A stretch of 64,000 bases of DNA from Nitrospira sp. (GCA_037045225.1 JBAOHZ010000009.1:2666001-2730000); one strand, 5' to 3'. Shown: positions 26,460 to 36,095, numbered from the stretch's first letter. Notes: a model not told the origin generated them from the sequence alone. Translations and numbers: made by a program.

Positions 26460-26849
26460 ATGACCGACGCAAAGTACCATGCGCCGGAGGCCGGCAGCCT
26501 TGAAGGCCGGACCTTTCGGCCGGCTTCCCTTCCGGAGTTGAGAGAGGCGATCGAGCTGGCATTTGATTATCGGGGAGACGTCACGGTTGAGCTCAAGTCG
26601 GGGGAGCGTGTGACGGGGTATCTCTTCAATCGCACCGCGACCGGCGAGCAGCCCACCTTGGAGCTTTTCCCAGCCACGAGCAGCGGAATGCTGACGATTC
26701 CGTTTTCTGAGGTGGTGGCGATTGCCTTCACCGGCGAAGACACGGCCACAGGGAAATCCTGGGAAGCGTGGATCACGAAGAAGGAATCCGAGCGTCAAAA
26801 AGAAATCGATCGGGTGACGGCAGACGCCAAGTTGCGCGGCCATCTGTGA
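26460..26849 (+). CDS. Conserved hypothetical protein, small beta-rich
   Basis: The 129-residue soluble protein has no signal peptide. The middle (residues ~35-100) is a beta-rich block, VTVELKSGERVTGYLFNR ... MLTIPFSEVVAIAFTGED, reminiscent of Sm-like or PilZ-like small barrels. A charged helix follows (KKESERQKEIDRV). The real family is not recognised. Location behind hpnH, with a hairpin between, gives only weak functional hints. Confidence 0.6.
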   Translation: MTDAKYHAPEAGSLEGRTFRPASLPELREAIELAFDYRGDVTVELKSGERVTGYLFNRTATGEQPTLELFPATSSGMLTIPFSEVVAIAFTGEDTATGKSWEAWITKKESERQKEIDRVTADAKLRGHL

Positions 26850-27015
26850 GCCTCTGCGTCTGCGCAGCCTGATCGAGCTCCGGTGTGTGGTGTGTCGCCG
26901 CTCCTTCCGCGCCAGTGGCCGCAATCGTTCGGTTCCTCTCCCCAATGTCCACCACGTATTTCCTCGGTGCTCCCTCCGTTTGACTCCATCCATTTGTTGA
27001 CAAAGAGGGGGGGCT

Positions 27016-27672
27016 ATGCTAGAAGAGTCGGCCTCAAAATTGGCTCTGATTCGTGTCGATGAGGCCTCTCGCGGCAAGTCTTCGGACGGGATGTTTGTGA
27101 GGCCGAAAACCAGTCCGGCACGGATCACACGTATGCGATGGCGGAGAGTGATTAGTAGAAAAACCGCCCATCATGGCGCGCTGCTTTTGTGGTTGATCGC
27201 AGCGTGGTGTGTGCCATCGGATGTGTTCGCGAGTCATGCCGCCGACCATCGATATACTGTCGAAGGGTTTGTGTGCGGAAAAGATGGCCGTCCCGGCGCC
27301 AATATCGAGGTGCTGGTCAAGGATACGCGGATCACGGTCGGTCAGACTGTGACCACGGATGGTGACGGGTACTATAAAGTTACCCTGCATCTTCATAACG
27401 ATAATGTCGGCGACCCGCTCTTGGTTGAGGCCGGTGGGGAGCAAAAGAATTATAAGATCCAGTTCGATCCCAACGATCTGGAGACGGAACGCAAGCTTCG
27501 GGTTGATTTTGGAAGTGGGTGTGAGCGCGACCTTGGTCCTCCGCAGTGGTTGTTGTACGGGCTGGGGGTCGCGGCTGTTGCTATTGTGGGATGGATTGGG
27601 CTAAAGATCTCCCGCAAGCGGATGCGCGAAGAGCAACGGCGAAAGAAGGGACAGGGCAAGCGGCAGAAATAG
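27016..27672 (+). CDS. Membrane-anchored carboxypeptidase-regulatory-like (CarboxypepD_reg) domain protein
   Basis: The 218-residue frame starts at ATG 27016 with a G-rich ribosome site; ATG 27133 would place the hydrophobic segment (HGALLLWLIAAWC) as a standard signal peptide. A beta-sandwich domain follows (YTVEGFVCGKDGRPGANIEVLVKD ... TDGDGYYKVTLHL), as in carboxypeptidase-regulatory-like domains. A C-terminal membrane helix near residues 182-202 and a very basic tail (KRMREEQRRKKGQGKRQK) end the protein. It may be a periplasmic domain tethered to the inner membrane. It lies just before the respiratory cluster; a link to it is not shown. Confidence 0.6.
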   Translation: MLEESASKLALIRVDEASRGKSSDGMFVRPKTSPARITRMRWRRVISRKTAHHGALLLWLIAAWCVPSDVFASHAADHRYTVEGFVCGKDGRPGANIEVLVKDTRITVGQTVTTDGDGYYKVTLHLHNDNVGDPLLVEAGGEQKNYKIQFDPNDLETERKLRVDFGSGCERDLGPPQWLLYGLGVAAVAIVGWIGLKISRKRMREEQRRKKGQGKRQK

Positions 27673-27883
27673 GGTGCGGTCCGTGGGGCATTGTTCCTCG
27701 CCGGATCGAATAGCAAGAAGTAGGCGGGGAAGTCCAAACGTGACCTCGTTGTATTGTGAGTCTTGACGCTTTTGCTGTGGCAGCTCGTTGCGCCGCAGGG
27801 AAGCGTCTTTTTTTTCTGTCGATGGTAATGGGTGTCGGCGCTGGAGAGGGCGTCGGCATGAAGAAAGGAACGGGGGCTTTTTT

Positions 27884-28387
27884 ATGAAACATGCAGGTAT
27901 GAAGAGCTGGGCGTTGATGATCGGTATTGTTGGGTTTGGGTTGGGCGTTGTCGGGTGTGGTGGGGGTGAGGGGGGAGGCGAAGGCCCTGTGGTTCCGCCG
28001 CCGCCTGCTCCTGCGGAATATGCCGATAAGCACATGCCGGCCGGTTGGTGGACCGATCCGAAAATCGTGGAAGAGGGGCGTGAGCTGTACATCGGCGGCA
28101 AAAATCCTGACGTCAATTGTGCCAGCTGTCATGGTAAAGATGGCAAGCCGGTGAAGGCGGGCGCTCGTGATTTTCGCAACGGCGATCGCATGAAGTTGTA
28201 TTCGGACTCGGTCTGGTTCTGGCGCATTTCCGAGGGCGTTCCCAACACGAAGATGAAGCCATGGAAGAGCAAGCTGTCCGAAGAAGATCGTTGGAAGATT
28301 GTGGCGTTTGAGCGGTCCTTCGGCTTGGCGGGCAAGGGCTGGGATGCCAACAAGAAGGATTGGGTTCCTGCTGATCAGGTGAAGTAA
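27884..28387 (+). CDS. Monoheme c-type cytochrome, lipoprotein
   Basis: The 167-residue protein starts at ATG 27884. The signal ends in a lipobox-like VVGC (Cys25), then a Gly/Pro linker. One heme c site, C79-A-S-C-H83, and a downstream methionine in GVPNTKMKPW, a likely sixth ligand, define a small class I cytochrome. It opens the respiratory cluster and probably passes electrons to or from the adjacent bd-like/bc assembly, tethered to a membrane on its periplasmic side. Confidence 0.85.
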   Translation: MKHAGMKSWALMIGIVGFGLGVVGCGGGEGGGEGPVVPPPPAPAEYADKHMPAGWWTDPKIVEEGRELYIGGKNPDVNCASCHGKDGKPVKAGARDFRNGDRMKLYSDSVWFWRISEGVPNTKMKPWKSKLSEEDRWKIVAFERSFGLAGKGWDANKKDWVPADQVK

Positions 28388-28452
28388 CCCACTCCGGGTT
28401 CGGTTTGAATCATGGGTCAATCGGTTGGAATGAGGAGGAGCGGCGAGACATC

Positions 28453-30156
28453 ATGAAAATCTGGCAGCGCTGTTTGTTGGTTATGTTCGCGCTAGTGGCG
28501 ATATTGGGAGGGGTGGCCTACGCCCAGGCTCCCAGTGCGCCCCCCGTGGAGTTTCCCTATACCGGGAACCGCACGGCGGTATGGATCGTCGCTCAGCTTC
28601 ACATCCTCTTTGCGGGATTCATTCTGGGAGCCCCGATTTTCGTGGTGATCTCCGAGTGGTTGGGGTATCGCAAGCAGGATCCCCGCTATGATCGCTTGGC
28701 CAAGGAAGTCACGAAGGTTACAGTCATTCTCTACAGTATGACTGCATTAACGGGCGGCCTATTCATCTTTGTGCTGCTCGCTACTTATCCGCAATTCACC
28801 ACCTGGCTTATCAATCACTTCTTCCTGATTTTTGCGGTGGTCTACCCCCTGTTGTTTATCGGTGAGACCATCGTTCTCTACATGTATTTCTATACGTGGG
28901 ATGCGTGGAAGGGGGAGAAGAAGGCGCGACACATTGCATTGGGTGTGTTGCTGAACTTGATCGGGTCGATCACGTTGTTTGTGATCGATGCGCCGACGTC
29001 CTTCATGAATACCCCGGTCCGTGCCGAGGGGATCTCGCCGGCTGAATTCTTGGCGACTGCCTCCCTCTGGGACAAGGTGTTTAATTACAGCTGGATGCCG
29101 CTTAATCTCCATCGACTCGTCGGCAACGTGACTTTCGGAGGATTCATCGCCGGACTGATTGCGGCCTACATGTTCATGGGGTCGAAGAAGCAGGAAGACC
29201 GCGCGTATTACGATTGGATGGGATTTGTCGGCAACATGATCGGGGTGGGCGCTCTGCTCTTCCTGCCGTTTATGGGTTATTTGTTGTCCTACGAACTGTG
29301 CGACTATGACGCTTCGATTTGTCCGTATATGATGGCCGATCAACTGTCGATGTTCTTTGAAATGCAGGGTGCCATGGTTGGCCTGATTTTCCTGGCCAGC
29401 AACTATTACATTTGGTTGAGTATGAAACGGATCGAGGGCGTGGAGCGAGTGCGGATGACCGTTCTTGCCCCGATCGTGATGGTCTTACTGCCTATCGTCA
29501 TGACGAAGGTCCTCACGGATTACCCGGTACCGGATGCCACCTCCTTGGCATTTCTGGTGCCTCTGCTTTTGGCTCCGGCCATCCTGGGACGGTTTATCCC
29601 GCTGACCGTTTCTTCGAGCACGGTCATCAAGGTGGGCTTCCTGATGGTCGTGGTCGGGAATGCAATTTGGATGACGCCGCATGGGTTTGTGCCTACCGGC
29701 GCCAAGTTGGTGGCAGAGTTAGAGCTGCCATCCGACTGGAATTTCCTGGCCCTCATGCCGGCAAAAAATTCCGCAGCGTTTACCTTGATCTTTGTGACGG
29801 TCGTCAATTATGTGATCTACAACCGTGCGGTTTCGCAGGGCACGATTGTCTGGGGCAAGATCGATTTTGCCTCTCAGTTCGTCCTGGTCTTCCTGGCGTT
29901 CAGTGCCATTTGGACCATGGGGCTCATGGGTGCCGTGCGATCGCTGCTACGGAAGTACTTTCACGCATACAATCTGTTGCCGGACTTTACAGCCGAGTCG
30001 TTCACGCCGACGCTGTCTTATTCGGCTTGGTGGATCACCGGCATTACGGTGACGTTTTTTGCCGTCGTCAGTTTTGCAATTCTCGTGACGTTGCGCCCCT
30101 CTGATTCAAAGGGCCATGCGCACGAGGGAAGCCCTGTGCCGGCCGGTGCGAAATAA
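28453..30156 (+). CDS. Cytochrome bd-like membrane subunit (CydA-related), copy 1
   Basis: The 567-residue protein has about fourteen membrane helices after a short N-terminal signal-like segment (VAYAQAPS). It resembles CydA of cytochrome bd in its first half. H50 in AQLHILFAGFILGAP corresponds to the high-spin heme ligand, E138 in FIGETIVLYMYF to the helix-III glutamate, and H220 in NLHRLVGNVTFGG and M407 in IWMTPHG to the b558 ligands. The usual long Q-loop motifs are not apparent, so quinol oxidation is doubtful. Such bd-like proteins are described from Nitrospira genomes. Terminal oxidase or electron-transfer function is inferred. Confidence 0.8.
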   Translation: MKIWQRCLLVMFALVAILGGVAYAQAPSAPPVEFPYTGNRTAVWIVAQLHILFAGFILGAPIFVVISEWLGYRKQDPRYDRLAKEVTKVTVILYSMTALTGGLFIFVLLATYPQFTTWLINHFFLIFAVVYPLLFIGETIVLYMYFYTWDAWKGEKKARHIALGVLLNLIGSITLFVIDAPTSFMNTPVRAEGISPAEFLATASLWDKVFNYSWMPLNLHRLVGNVTFGGFIAGLIAAYMFMGSKKQEDRAYYDWMGFVGNMIGVGALLFLPFMGYLLSYELCDYDASICPYMMADQLSMFFEMQGAMVGLIFLASNYYIWLSMKRIEGVERVRMTVLAPIVMVLLPIVMTKVLTDYPVPDATSLAFLVPLLLAPAILGRFIPLTVSSSTVIKVGFLMVVVGNAIWMTPHGFVPTGAKLVAELELPSDWNFLALMPAKNSAAFTLIFVTVVNYVIYNRAVSQGTIVWGKIDFASQFVLVFLAFSAIWTMGLMGAVRSLLRKYFHAYNLLPDFTAESFTPTLSYSAWWITGITVTFFAVVSFAILVTLRPSDSKGHAHEGSPVPAGAK

Positions 30157-30194
30157 GTATCACCAAACTGGAAGGGCGATAAACGAGGGTACTC

Positions 30195-31001
30195 ATGGGA
30201 AACGTGATTAAAAAGTTGGTAGTAGGCATCGTGATCGGCGGGATTTTGTTCGGCGCCACCAACGTGCTGGGATTTCCGCTGGTCTTCCAGATGTTGTTCT
30301 TCGGCTATGCGATGCTCGGGACCGTTGTCTTTATTATTCTCGACCTTCCGCCGCTCAAGCCGTTTGGTGGAGTCAAGGCCGCAGGGGCGCTCATCGGGTT
30401 CTACGCTATTCTCTCGGCCGCCTATGTGGCTGGAGGGGCCGTGTGGCCGCAGTTCGATCCGGAAGATGAAAAAGGGAAAATCGACAAGATACTCAAGCCG
30501 AAACGCGAACAATATGAAGCAGGCAAAGTCGACGTGTTGCTGCAGCGTGCCAAGGCGCTTGATGAAAAGACAAAAGAGTTGACTGCCCGATTGCAGGCAC
30601 TCGGTGTCGCGCAGGCGCCAGCCGACCAGAAGGCCGGGGGTGGTAATGCCCCGACCGCAACGACTGGTGTGGCAGGCGGAGATGTAGCCAAGTTGGGTGC
30701 GGAGCAATGGGAGCTCCAGGAGTGCTATAACTGCCACAAGCTGAATGGTGAAGGCGGAAAGAAGCGCGGGCCTGAGTTGGATAACATCGGAAGTCTTCTG
30801 ACTGCGGATGAAATCGCACAAAAAATCCTTGATCCGAAGAGCTATAAAGCCGAGGGCTTTGAGAAGGAGTACGAGAAGGGGAAGATGCCGGACAAGTATA
30901 AGGATTTGATGGAGCCAAGTGACGTCCAGGCGTTGGCGAGCTGGCTGGCTGGTTATAAGAATGCTTCGGTGAATACGCCGAAGCCCATCAAGATGAAGTG
31001 A
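30195..31001 (+). CDS. Membrane-anchored monoheme cytochrome c
   Basis: The 268-residue protein has three N-terminal hydrophobic segments (about residues 8-25, 28-50 and 62-80), a charged coiled region, an Ala/Gly linker, and a C-terminal cytochrome domain with C177-Y-N-C-H181. M-P-D-K-Y in EKGKMPDKYKDL supplies a candidate axial Met. The layout suggests a membrane-held cytochrome subunit of the bc-type complex whose Rieske gene overlaps by 4 bases (GTGA). Confidence 0.85.
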   Translation: MGNVIKKLVVGIVIGGILFGATNVLGFPLVFQMLFFGYAMLGTVVFIILDLPPLKPFGGVKAAGALIGFYAILSAAYVAGGAVWPQFDPEDEKGKIDKILKPKREQYEAGKVDVLLQRAKALDEKTKELTARLQALGVAQAPADQKAGGGNAPTATTGVAGGDVAKLGAEQWELQECYNCHKLNGEGGKKRGPELDNIGSLLTADEIAQKILDPKSYKAEGFEKEYEKGKMPDKYKDLMEPSDVQALASWLAGYKNASVNTPKPIKMK

Positions 31002-31945
31002 GCATCATGCAGCCGAAACTGAAATCCAAAGTTCGATGTACAGACGGTGAAGTGGGGGAGGTGCGCCGGGTCATTATGGACCCGCTGTCCCACGAAATCA
31101 GCCATATCGTGGTCGGCACCGGCGCGACGGATTCGGTCGAGCGCCAGGTCCCTATGGGGCAGGTGCAAGGAGTGACCGATGACGTTGTGACGCTTCGCTG
31201 CAGCTCGGCAGAGTATGCGGCCTTCCCGACGTTTAAGCGGGACGAGTACGTGACCACGCATGAGGTGGAAATTGCTCACCTGGAGGACAATATCCATGTC
31301 ATGCCGGGAGAGGTGCTGGTTCCATTTCCGGAGCTTGAGCGTAGTGTCAAGCGGCGTACATTTTTCATGAACTTCACTCATGCCATCGGCTTTCTCATCG
31401 GTCTGCCGATCGCATTTCCCGTCCTGCGTTACCTCATGAAGCCGATGTACTCCCCGTTCGACAATCAATGGCTGAAGATCGGCAATGCGGCAAAAATTAA
31501 ACAGGATGATGTCGGCGTTCAGTACAAGTACAAACGTAGCGTCAAGGAAGCCTATTTGCCGCAGCAGGAGATCGACAAAAACGTCTGGGTGCTGAAAGCC
31601 TCGCCCAAGGTGTTGGAGAGCATCTATCAGGGGAAGGATATGGAGTTTCGAGACGCGACGGGGAAGCATCTCTGGACGAACAAAAAAGATGTGCCGTACA
31701 TCGTGTATTCCGGAAAATGTCCGCACCTTGGTTGTGGATTCAAATGGCGCACGCATAAGACGTTGGGGCAGGTTTTTCTCTGTCCTTGTCATTTGAGCAT
31801 TTACGATGCCGCCGGCAAGGTGCTGGATGGACCGGCTCCACGGGCACTCGACCCGCTGCCCATTAAGGTCACCGCCTCCGGAGACATCACTATTATCGAT
31901 ATGGAATTCAAGGCGGGCACGAAGGCCCAGGTTCGGATTGTCTAA
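30998..31945 (+). CDS. Rieske [2Fe-2S] protein with N-terminal PRC-barrel-like domain
   Basis: The 315-residue protein begins at GTG 30998 (ATG 31007 is possible). Residues ~5-80 resemble a PRC barrel (VRCTDGEVGEVRRVIMDP ... ISHIVVG ... VPMGQVQGV). A membrane helix (MNFTHAIGFLIGLPIAFPVL) follows, then the Rieske fold with C241-P-H243-L-G-C246 and C262-P-C264-H265. C241/H243 and C262/H265 ligate the cluster and C246/C264 would form the bc1-type disulfide. It overlaps the genes on both sides and should be the iron-sulfur subunit of the cytochrome bc-type complex. The PRC fusion is unusual. Confidence 0.88.
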   Translation: MSIMQPKLKSKVRCTDGEVGEVRRVIMDPLSHEISHIVVGTGATDSVERQVPMGQVQGVTDDVVTLRCSSAEYAAFPTFKRDEYVTTHEVEIAHLEDNIHVMPGEVLVPFPELERSVKRRTFFMNFTHAIGFLIGLPIAFPVLRYLMKPMYSPFDNQWLKIGNAAKIKQDDVGVQYKYKRSVKEAYLPQQEIDKNVWVLKASPKVLESIYQGKDMEFRDATGKHLWTNKKDVPYIVYSGKCPHLGCGFKWRTHKTLGQVFLCPCHLSIYDAAGKVLDGPAPRALDPLPIKVTASGDITIIDMEFKAGTKAQVRIV

Positions 31946-33060
31946 TGGATACGACTACGCAACCAACGACCACTCAGCCCTCAGCTATTGAAAAAGTCTT
32001 CGCGTTTGTCGACGAGCGCGTCGGCCTGAAGACTCTGCAAGCCAAAATGCTCAACGAGCCCGTCCCTGGCGGCTCGCGATGGGCATATGTATTCGGCTCC
32101 ATCCTGCTCTTTATTTTCATCATGCAGGCGGTCACTGGCGTCTTGTTGATGTTTTATTACGTGCCGACCGCCGACCATGCCTACGCCAGCACCCAGTACA
32201 TAATCCACAATGTGGACTATGGTTGGTTTTTGTTGGGGTACCATTTTTGGGGCTCCACGGCCATGGTCGTCTGTGTCTTCGCGCACATGTCCCAGGTGTT
32301 TCTGTGGGGTGCCTACAAGAAGCCTCGCGAGCTGGTGTGGTTGATTGGCTTAGCGCTCTTTGGGATCGTGATGGGATTCGGATTTACCGGATACCTCCTT
32401 CCATGGGATCAACGGGCCTATTGGGCCACGACGGTCGGCGTCGAGATCATGGATAAGACGCCGCTCCTGGGTGATTTCATGGCGCGCTTTCTTAAGGGGG
32501 GCGCCACGCCGGGACAGATGACGTTGAGTCGCTTCTTCGTGATTCACGTCATGGTCCTTCCCGCGGCACTCATGGGTTTAGCGGGGTTGCACGTATTCTT
32601 GTTCCGCAAGGCCGGTCCAGCCGGACCGTTTCGCGGCAGCGTCGAGGAAATCAAGGCCAAGACCGACTACTTCTTCCCAAGGCAAATCTGGAAGGACATG
32701 GTCGGCATGGTTCTGGTGTTCCTGATTATTTGCAGCTTGGCCATATGGGAGCCTGTGGTGTTGCTTGAGGAGGCGGCTCCTGACCCTGGAGATTACCATC
32801 CGGAGCCGGAGTGGTATTTCCTGTTCCTGTTTCAGCTATTGCGCCTGAAAGTGTTTGCTGGAGAGTTCGGGCAGTTCCTCGGGGCAATTGCCCTGCCCGG
32901 CGCGTTCATGGCGCTGCTCGCGGCATTGCCGTTCATCGATCGCAGCCCGGAACGCAATATCTTCAAGCGCCCGATCGCGTTGATCGGATGGATCGTCGTC
33001 ATGGCGACCATCGTGATCTTCACTGTGGCGGCGATCATCAACCGCGAATTTTTGGATTAG
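31945..33060 (+). CDS. Cytochrome b of a bc-type quinol:acceptor oxidoreductase
   Basis: The 371-residue protein carries the b-type heme ligands H100, H114, H201 and H215; both pairs are 14 residues apart, as in bc1-type cytochrome b. The Qo-site signature P288-E-W-Y291 is intact, and GYLLPWDQRAYWATTV is typical. The length, near that of full cytochrome b, includes part of the subunit-IV region. The ATG overlaps the Rieske stop (TAATG), indicating tight coupling. It should oxidise menaquinol or run in reverse for electron supply. Confidence 0.93.
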   Translation: MDTTTQPTTTQPSAIEKVFAFVDERVGLKTLQAKMLNEPVPGGSRWAYVFGSILLFIFIMQAVTGVLLMFYYVPTADHAYASTQYIIHNVDYGWFLLGYHFWGSTAMVVCVFAHMSQVFLWGAYKKPRELVWLIGLALFGIVMGFGFTGYLLPWDQRAYWATTVGVEIMDKTPLLGDFMARFLKGGATPGQMTLSRFFVIHVMVLPAALMGLAGLHVFLFRKAGPAGPFRGSVEEIKAKTDYFFPRQIWKDMVGMVLVFLIICSLAIWEPVVLLEEAAPDPGDYHPEPEWYFLFLFQLLRLKVFAGEFGQFLGAIALPGAFMALLAALPFIDRSPERNIFKRPIALIGWIVVMATIVIFTVAAIINREFLD

Positions 33061-33078
33061 GCGGAGGGGCTCGAGCAC

Positions 33079-34101
33079 ATGACTGGTCGAGAGACAATGT
33101 CGTCATTCAAATTAGGGCTCAGCATTCTTTGGCCGGCCTGTTGGACCGCGCTGCCGATTAAGATGGGCTTCGCCCTCTTGTTCATGGCCATGGGGTCCAT
33201 CCACATCGAGACCACGCTCGGGGTGACGTTCTTGATGCTGCTACTGACTCCAGTCAGTGTATTTGCGTTTTTCGTCATCTCAGCTGGGATTGGATTCCAT
33301 TTTGCTGAAGGCGCGGGCCTGCCGTTCCTGTTCCTGCTCTCGATTCCAATCGATATATGGGCCCTGGGTCTCGTCGCGCGCACCGTATTTTTGGAGCAAC
33401 TGCGACTCGAGCCTCCGGCCTCGATTGGTCTGAGTTTGTGGGGGAAATTTGTGTTCGCGGGATTGCTCTACCTTCCGCTGGTATGGCTTATCGAGGGAGG
33501 GGGCACCGATATTGCGCGCTCCACCGTGAAATCAATCCTGGACATGGAATCTTTTAAGCATCTTCCTGTCGCTGAACGGATTGGCGTGGAGTTCACCGCC
33601 TGGGGAAGTGTGTCCATGATCGTGCTTGTGGCGCTCACGTTCATAGGTCTGTCGATTCTCGGGAAACTGGTCCACACCACGGTAGTCAAGGCGCAACCGG
33701 CCGAAGGTACCTATCAGGGACTGACTTTGCGTTGGGATATGCTCCGGGTGCCGGCCGATCAAGGATTAATGCTGACGGCCTTCACGGCTGCCGGGGTCGT
33801 GTTGAGCCTGCTATTCTGGTCTGTGCTTCCGGTATCGACCCCGCATCCACAGGAATGTTGTAAACCGCCGGAGGAGCCCGCGGCAGCTCACTTTGATCCC
33901 CAGAAATCGCTGAGCACTGGGGAAAAATCATTAAAGGCCGCGGAACTCAAGATAGCCACGTTGGAGCAGCAGGCTGCCGAAGAAGACAAAGACAAGTCTA
34001 AGGGTGCTAAAGACAAAGCTGGTGTCAAAGAAGACTCGGCTAAGCACGAGGGGAAAGCTTCGCAATCAGCAGCCGGGAAACCGGCGGGAAGCGGCAAGTG
34101 A
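33079..34101 (+). CDS. Multi-spanning membrane protein of unknown function in the respiratory cluster
   Basis: The 340-residue protein has six or seven hydrophobic segments in its first 260 residues, then a hydrophilic, Lys/Ala/Glu-rich tail beginning near HPQECCKPPEEPA and ending KPAGSGK. No heme-binding CxxCH or known family motif is visible; a CC pair opens the tail. A GGAGGGG ribosome site precedes ATG 33079. Being locked between cytochrome b and a bd-like subunit, it is probably a structural or assembly subunit of the same complex. Confidence 0.65.
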   Translation: MTGRETMSSFKLGLSILWPACWTALPIKMGFALLFMAMGSIHIETTLGVTFLMLLLTPVSVFAFFVISAGIGFHFAEGAGLPFLFLLSIPIDIWALGLVARTVFLEQLRLEPPASIGLSLWGKFVFAGLLYLPLVWLIEGGGTDIARSTVKSILDMESFKHLPVAERIGVEFTAWGSVSMIVLVALTFIGLSILGKLVHTTVVKAQPAEGTYQGLTLRWDMLRVPADQGLMLTAFTAAGVVLSLLFWSVLPVSTPHPQECCKPPEEPAAAHFDPQKSLSTGEKSLKAAELKIATLEQQAAEEDKDKSKGAKDKAGVKEDSAKHEGKASQSAAGKPAGSGK

Positions 34102-34105
34102 CATC

Positions 34106-36025
34106 ATGGCGAATGACGAGGTAAGAACAATGATGAGCCAGGGTCAGATCGTCACCAATCACGGGCGCCAAATCGCAGGCCGTGTGGCCCTGTTGGCAGC
34201 ATGTGCGGCAGTGCTGGGATGGATAGGGTTGCCCGACACGGCACTCGCTCAGGAAGCCGCCCCTCAAGCTCCGACCGCGTATCGAGATATTCCGTATATC
34301 GGCAGTCGGAACCTTGTCTGGATCATCGCCCAGCTCCATTTGCTGCTCGCCGGCTTCGTGCTCGGCGTGCCGATTTTTGCGTGGTTATGCGAAATCGTCG
34401 GCTGGAAGTCAGGTGATAAGCGCTACGACAAGTTGGCGAAGGAGTTTACCAAGCTTCTGACGTCGTCTTACGCCACCACCGCCTTATTCGGCGGCATCCT
34501 GTTGTTCCTGCTCATCGGTTTTTACCCGAAGTTGATGGCCTATCTCACGGACATCTTTTTCCCGTCGTTTTTGGTGTACTGCTGTCTGTTTCTCGTGGAA
34601 ACGGCCACGCTCTATCTCTATTGGTATGGCTGGGACGCCATGGCCGAGGGAAACGGGAAGAAGTTCCATATTTTCCTAGGATTCCTGCTCAATGTCTTCG
34701 CCTTCTTCATCATGATCGTGCCGAACTCCTGGGCAACCTTCCAGTCCAGTCCGGTGGTGATCTCGGAAGGGAGCGATTTCGCCCGGGCATGGGCCGCGAC
34801 CTGGAACCCGACCTGGTGGCCGGTCAACATCCATCGTTTGATCGCCAACGTGGTGCTCGGTGGCTACATTTGCGGCGCCTATGCCGGTATCCGCTACCTT
34901 TCCGCTCGCAGCCAGGAAGAACGCTACCACTACGATTGGATGGGGTACGTTGGAAACTTCATCGGCGTCTTCGGTCTGTTGCCCCTTCCCTTTGCCGGCT
35001 ACTGGCTGATGCGAGAAATTTATCAGTACAACCAGCAGATGGGCATCACCCTCATGGGCGGTTTTCTGTCCTGGCTGTTTATTCTCCAGGCCATGTTGAT
35101 CGGGGTCTTGTTCCTGGGCTCCAACTATTATTTCTGGCTGGGTATTACGCATCGAATCCCAGGGTCAGAAGGTCAATATCGTAAGCCGATTATGGCGATG
35201 TTGATCATTCTCCTCCTGTGCCTCGGTGTATGGATGACGCCGCATTCGCTGGTTGCCAGCTTGGAAGAGGCCCAGAAGATGGGCGGCACGCACCACCCGT
35301 TGCTCGGTGTGTTCGGTGTCATGTCGGCCAAAATGACCGTCTCAAACCTGATGGTGCTCGTGACTTTCATGAGCTTTATTATGTATTGGCGGGCAGGTAA
35401 GGAAGACACGGCCGGATGGGCCCGGGCTGCCAAGGCCCTTATGGGCGGAGTGCTGGGGCTCGCGGCGATCGCCGTGATCGTGCTCGGTGTCTGGGGATAC
35501 TTTGTTCCCGCCATCATCCGTATCAACTACTTTTCCACGTCACAGGTCGGCATCGTGATCTTCGTCATGTTGACGATTACGCCGCTGACTGCGCTCCTGC
35601 TCAAGAGTGCCAAGACCACCACGGAAATGGTGTGGGGGAAAATGCCGCCACGCGCGGGTTATGCGCTGGTGCTCAATGCGGTCATGGTGATTCTGCTCAT
35701 GACGCTCATGGGCTATGCGCGTTCTTCCTCTCGCGTCCATTGGCACGTGTATGGGGTCATGCGCGACTCGTCTCCCTATGCGTTCTCACCGGCACTCGGG
35801 TATGCCGCGGCACTCATGGCGTTGAATACGTTCCTGTTCTGTATGTTGGTCGCCTTTATTTTCTGGGTCGCCACCATGGGAGATAAGGCCAAGGCGGCTG
35901 CGAGCTCGAAGGGATCGGTCGAGCCGGGCACTATTCCGGCCATGGCTGGAGGGTCGCAGGCATTAGATGGGCCTGAAGCGCCTGTCAGTGCGATTGATGC
36001 GTCTGAAAGAAAACGTCCTGTCTGA
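34106..36025 (+). CDS. Cytochrome bd-like membrane subunit (CydA-related), copy 2
   Basis: This paralogue of the 28.5-kb gene has 639 residues from ATG 34106; ATG 34130 with GAGGTAAG before it is an alternative. The signal-like segment ends ALAQEAAPQ. Conserved positions are H78 in AQLHLLLAGFVLGVP, the glutamate in FLVETATLYLYW, H243 in NIHRLIANVV and M377-T-P-H380. It shares the DWMGYVGN and SNYYFWL blocks with copy 1. A hydrophilic C-terminal tail is specific to this copy. Both copies keep all candidate heme ligands, so each could bind hemes. Confidence 0.8.
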   Translation: MANDEVRTMMSQGQIVTNHGRQIAGRVALLAACAAVLGWIGLPDTALAQEAAPQAPTAYRDIPYIGSRNLVWIIAQLHLLLAGFVLGVPIFAWLCEIVGWKSGDKRYDKLAKEFTKLLTSSYATTALFGGILLFLLIGFYPKLMAYLTDIFFPSFLVYCCLFLVETATLYLYWYGWDAMAEGNGKKFHIFLGFLLNVFAFFIMIVPNSWATFQSSPVVISEGSDFARAWAATWNPTWWPVNIHRLIANVVLGGYICGAYAGIRYLSARSQEERYHYDWMGYVGNFIGVFGLLPLPFAGYWLMREIYQYNQQMGITLMGGFLSWLFILQAMLIGVLFLGSNYYFWLGITHRIPGSEGQYRKPIMAMLIILLLCLGVWMTPHSLVASLEEAQKMGGTHHPLLGVFGVMSAKMTVSNLMVLVTFMSFIMYWRAGKEDTAGWARAAKALMGGVLGLAAIAVIVLGVWGYFVPAIIRINYFSTSQVGIVIFVMLTITPLTALLLKSAKTTTEMVWGKMPPRAGYALVLNAVMVILLMTLMGYARSSSRVHWHVYGVMRDSSPYAFSPALGYAAALMALNTFLFCMLVAFIFWVATMGDKAKAAASSKGSVEPGTIPAMAGGSQALDGPEAPVSAIDASERKRPV

Positions 36026-36095
36026 TCGGGAAGATGATCTTCTCCGGGGACTACACCAGGGGCGGGTCGTGATCATTATCCTTTGTTGAGGACTT

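Noticed and set aside
27763..27768. TTGACG as the -35 of the respiratory cluster promoter
   Set aside because: No acceptable -10 box lies 16-18 bases downstream.
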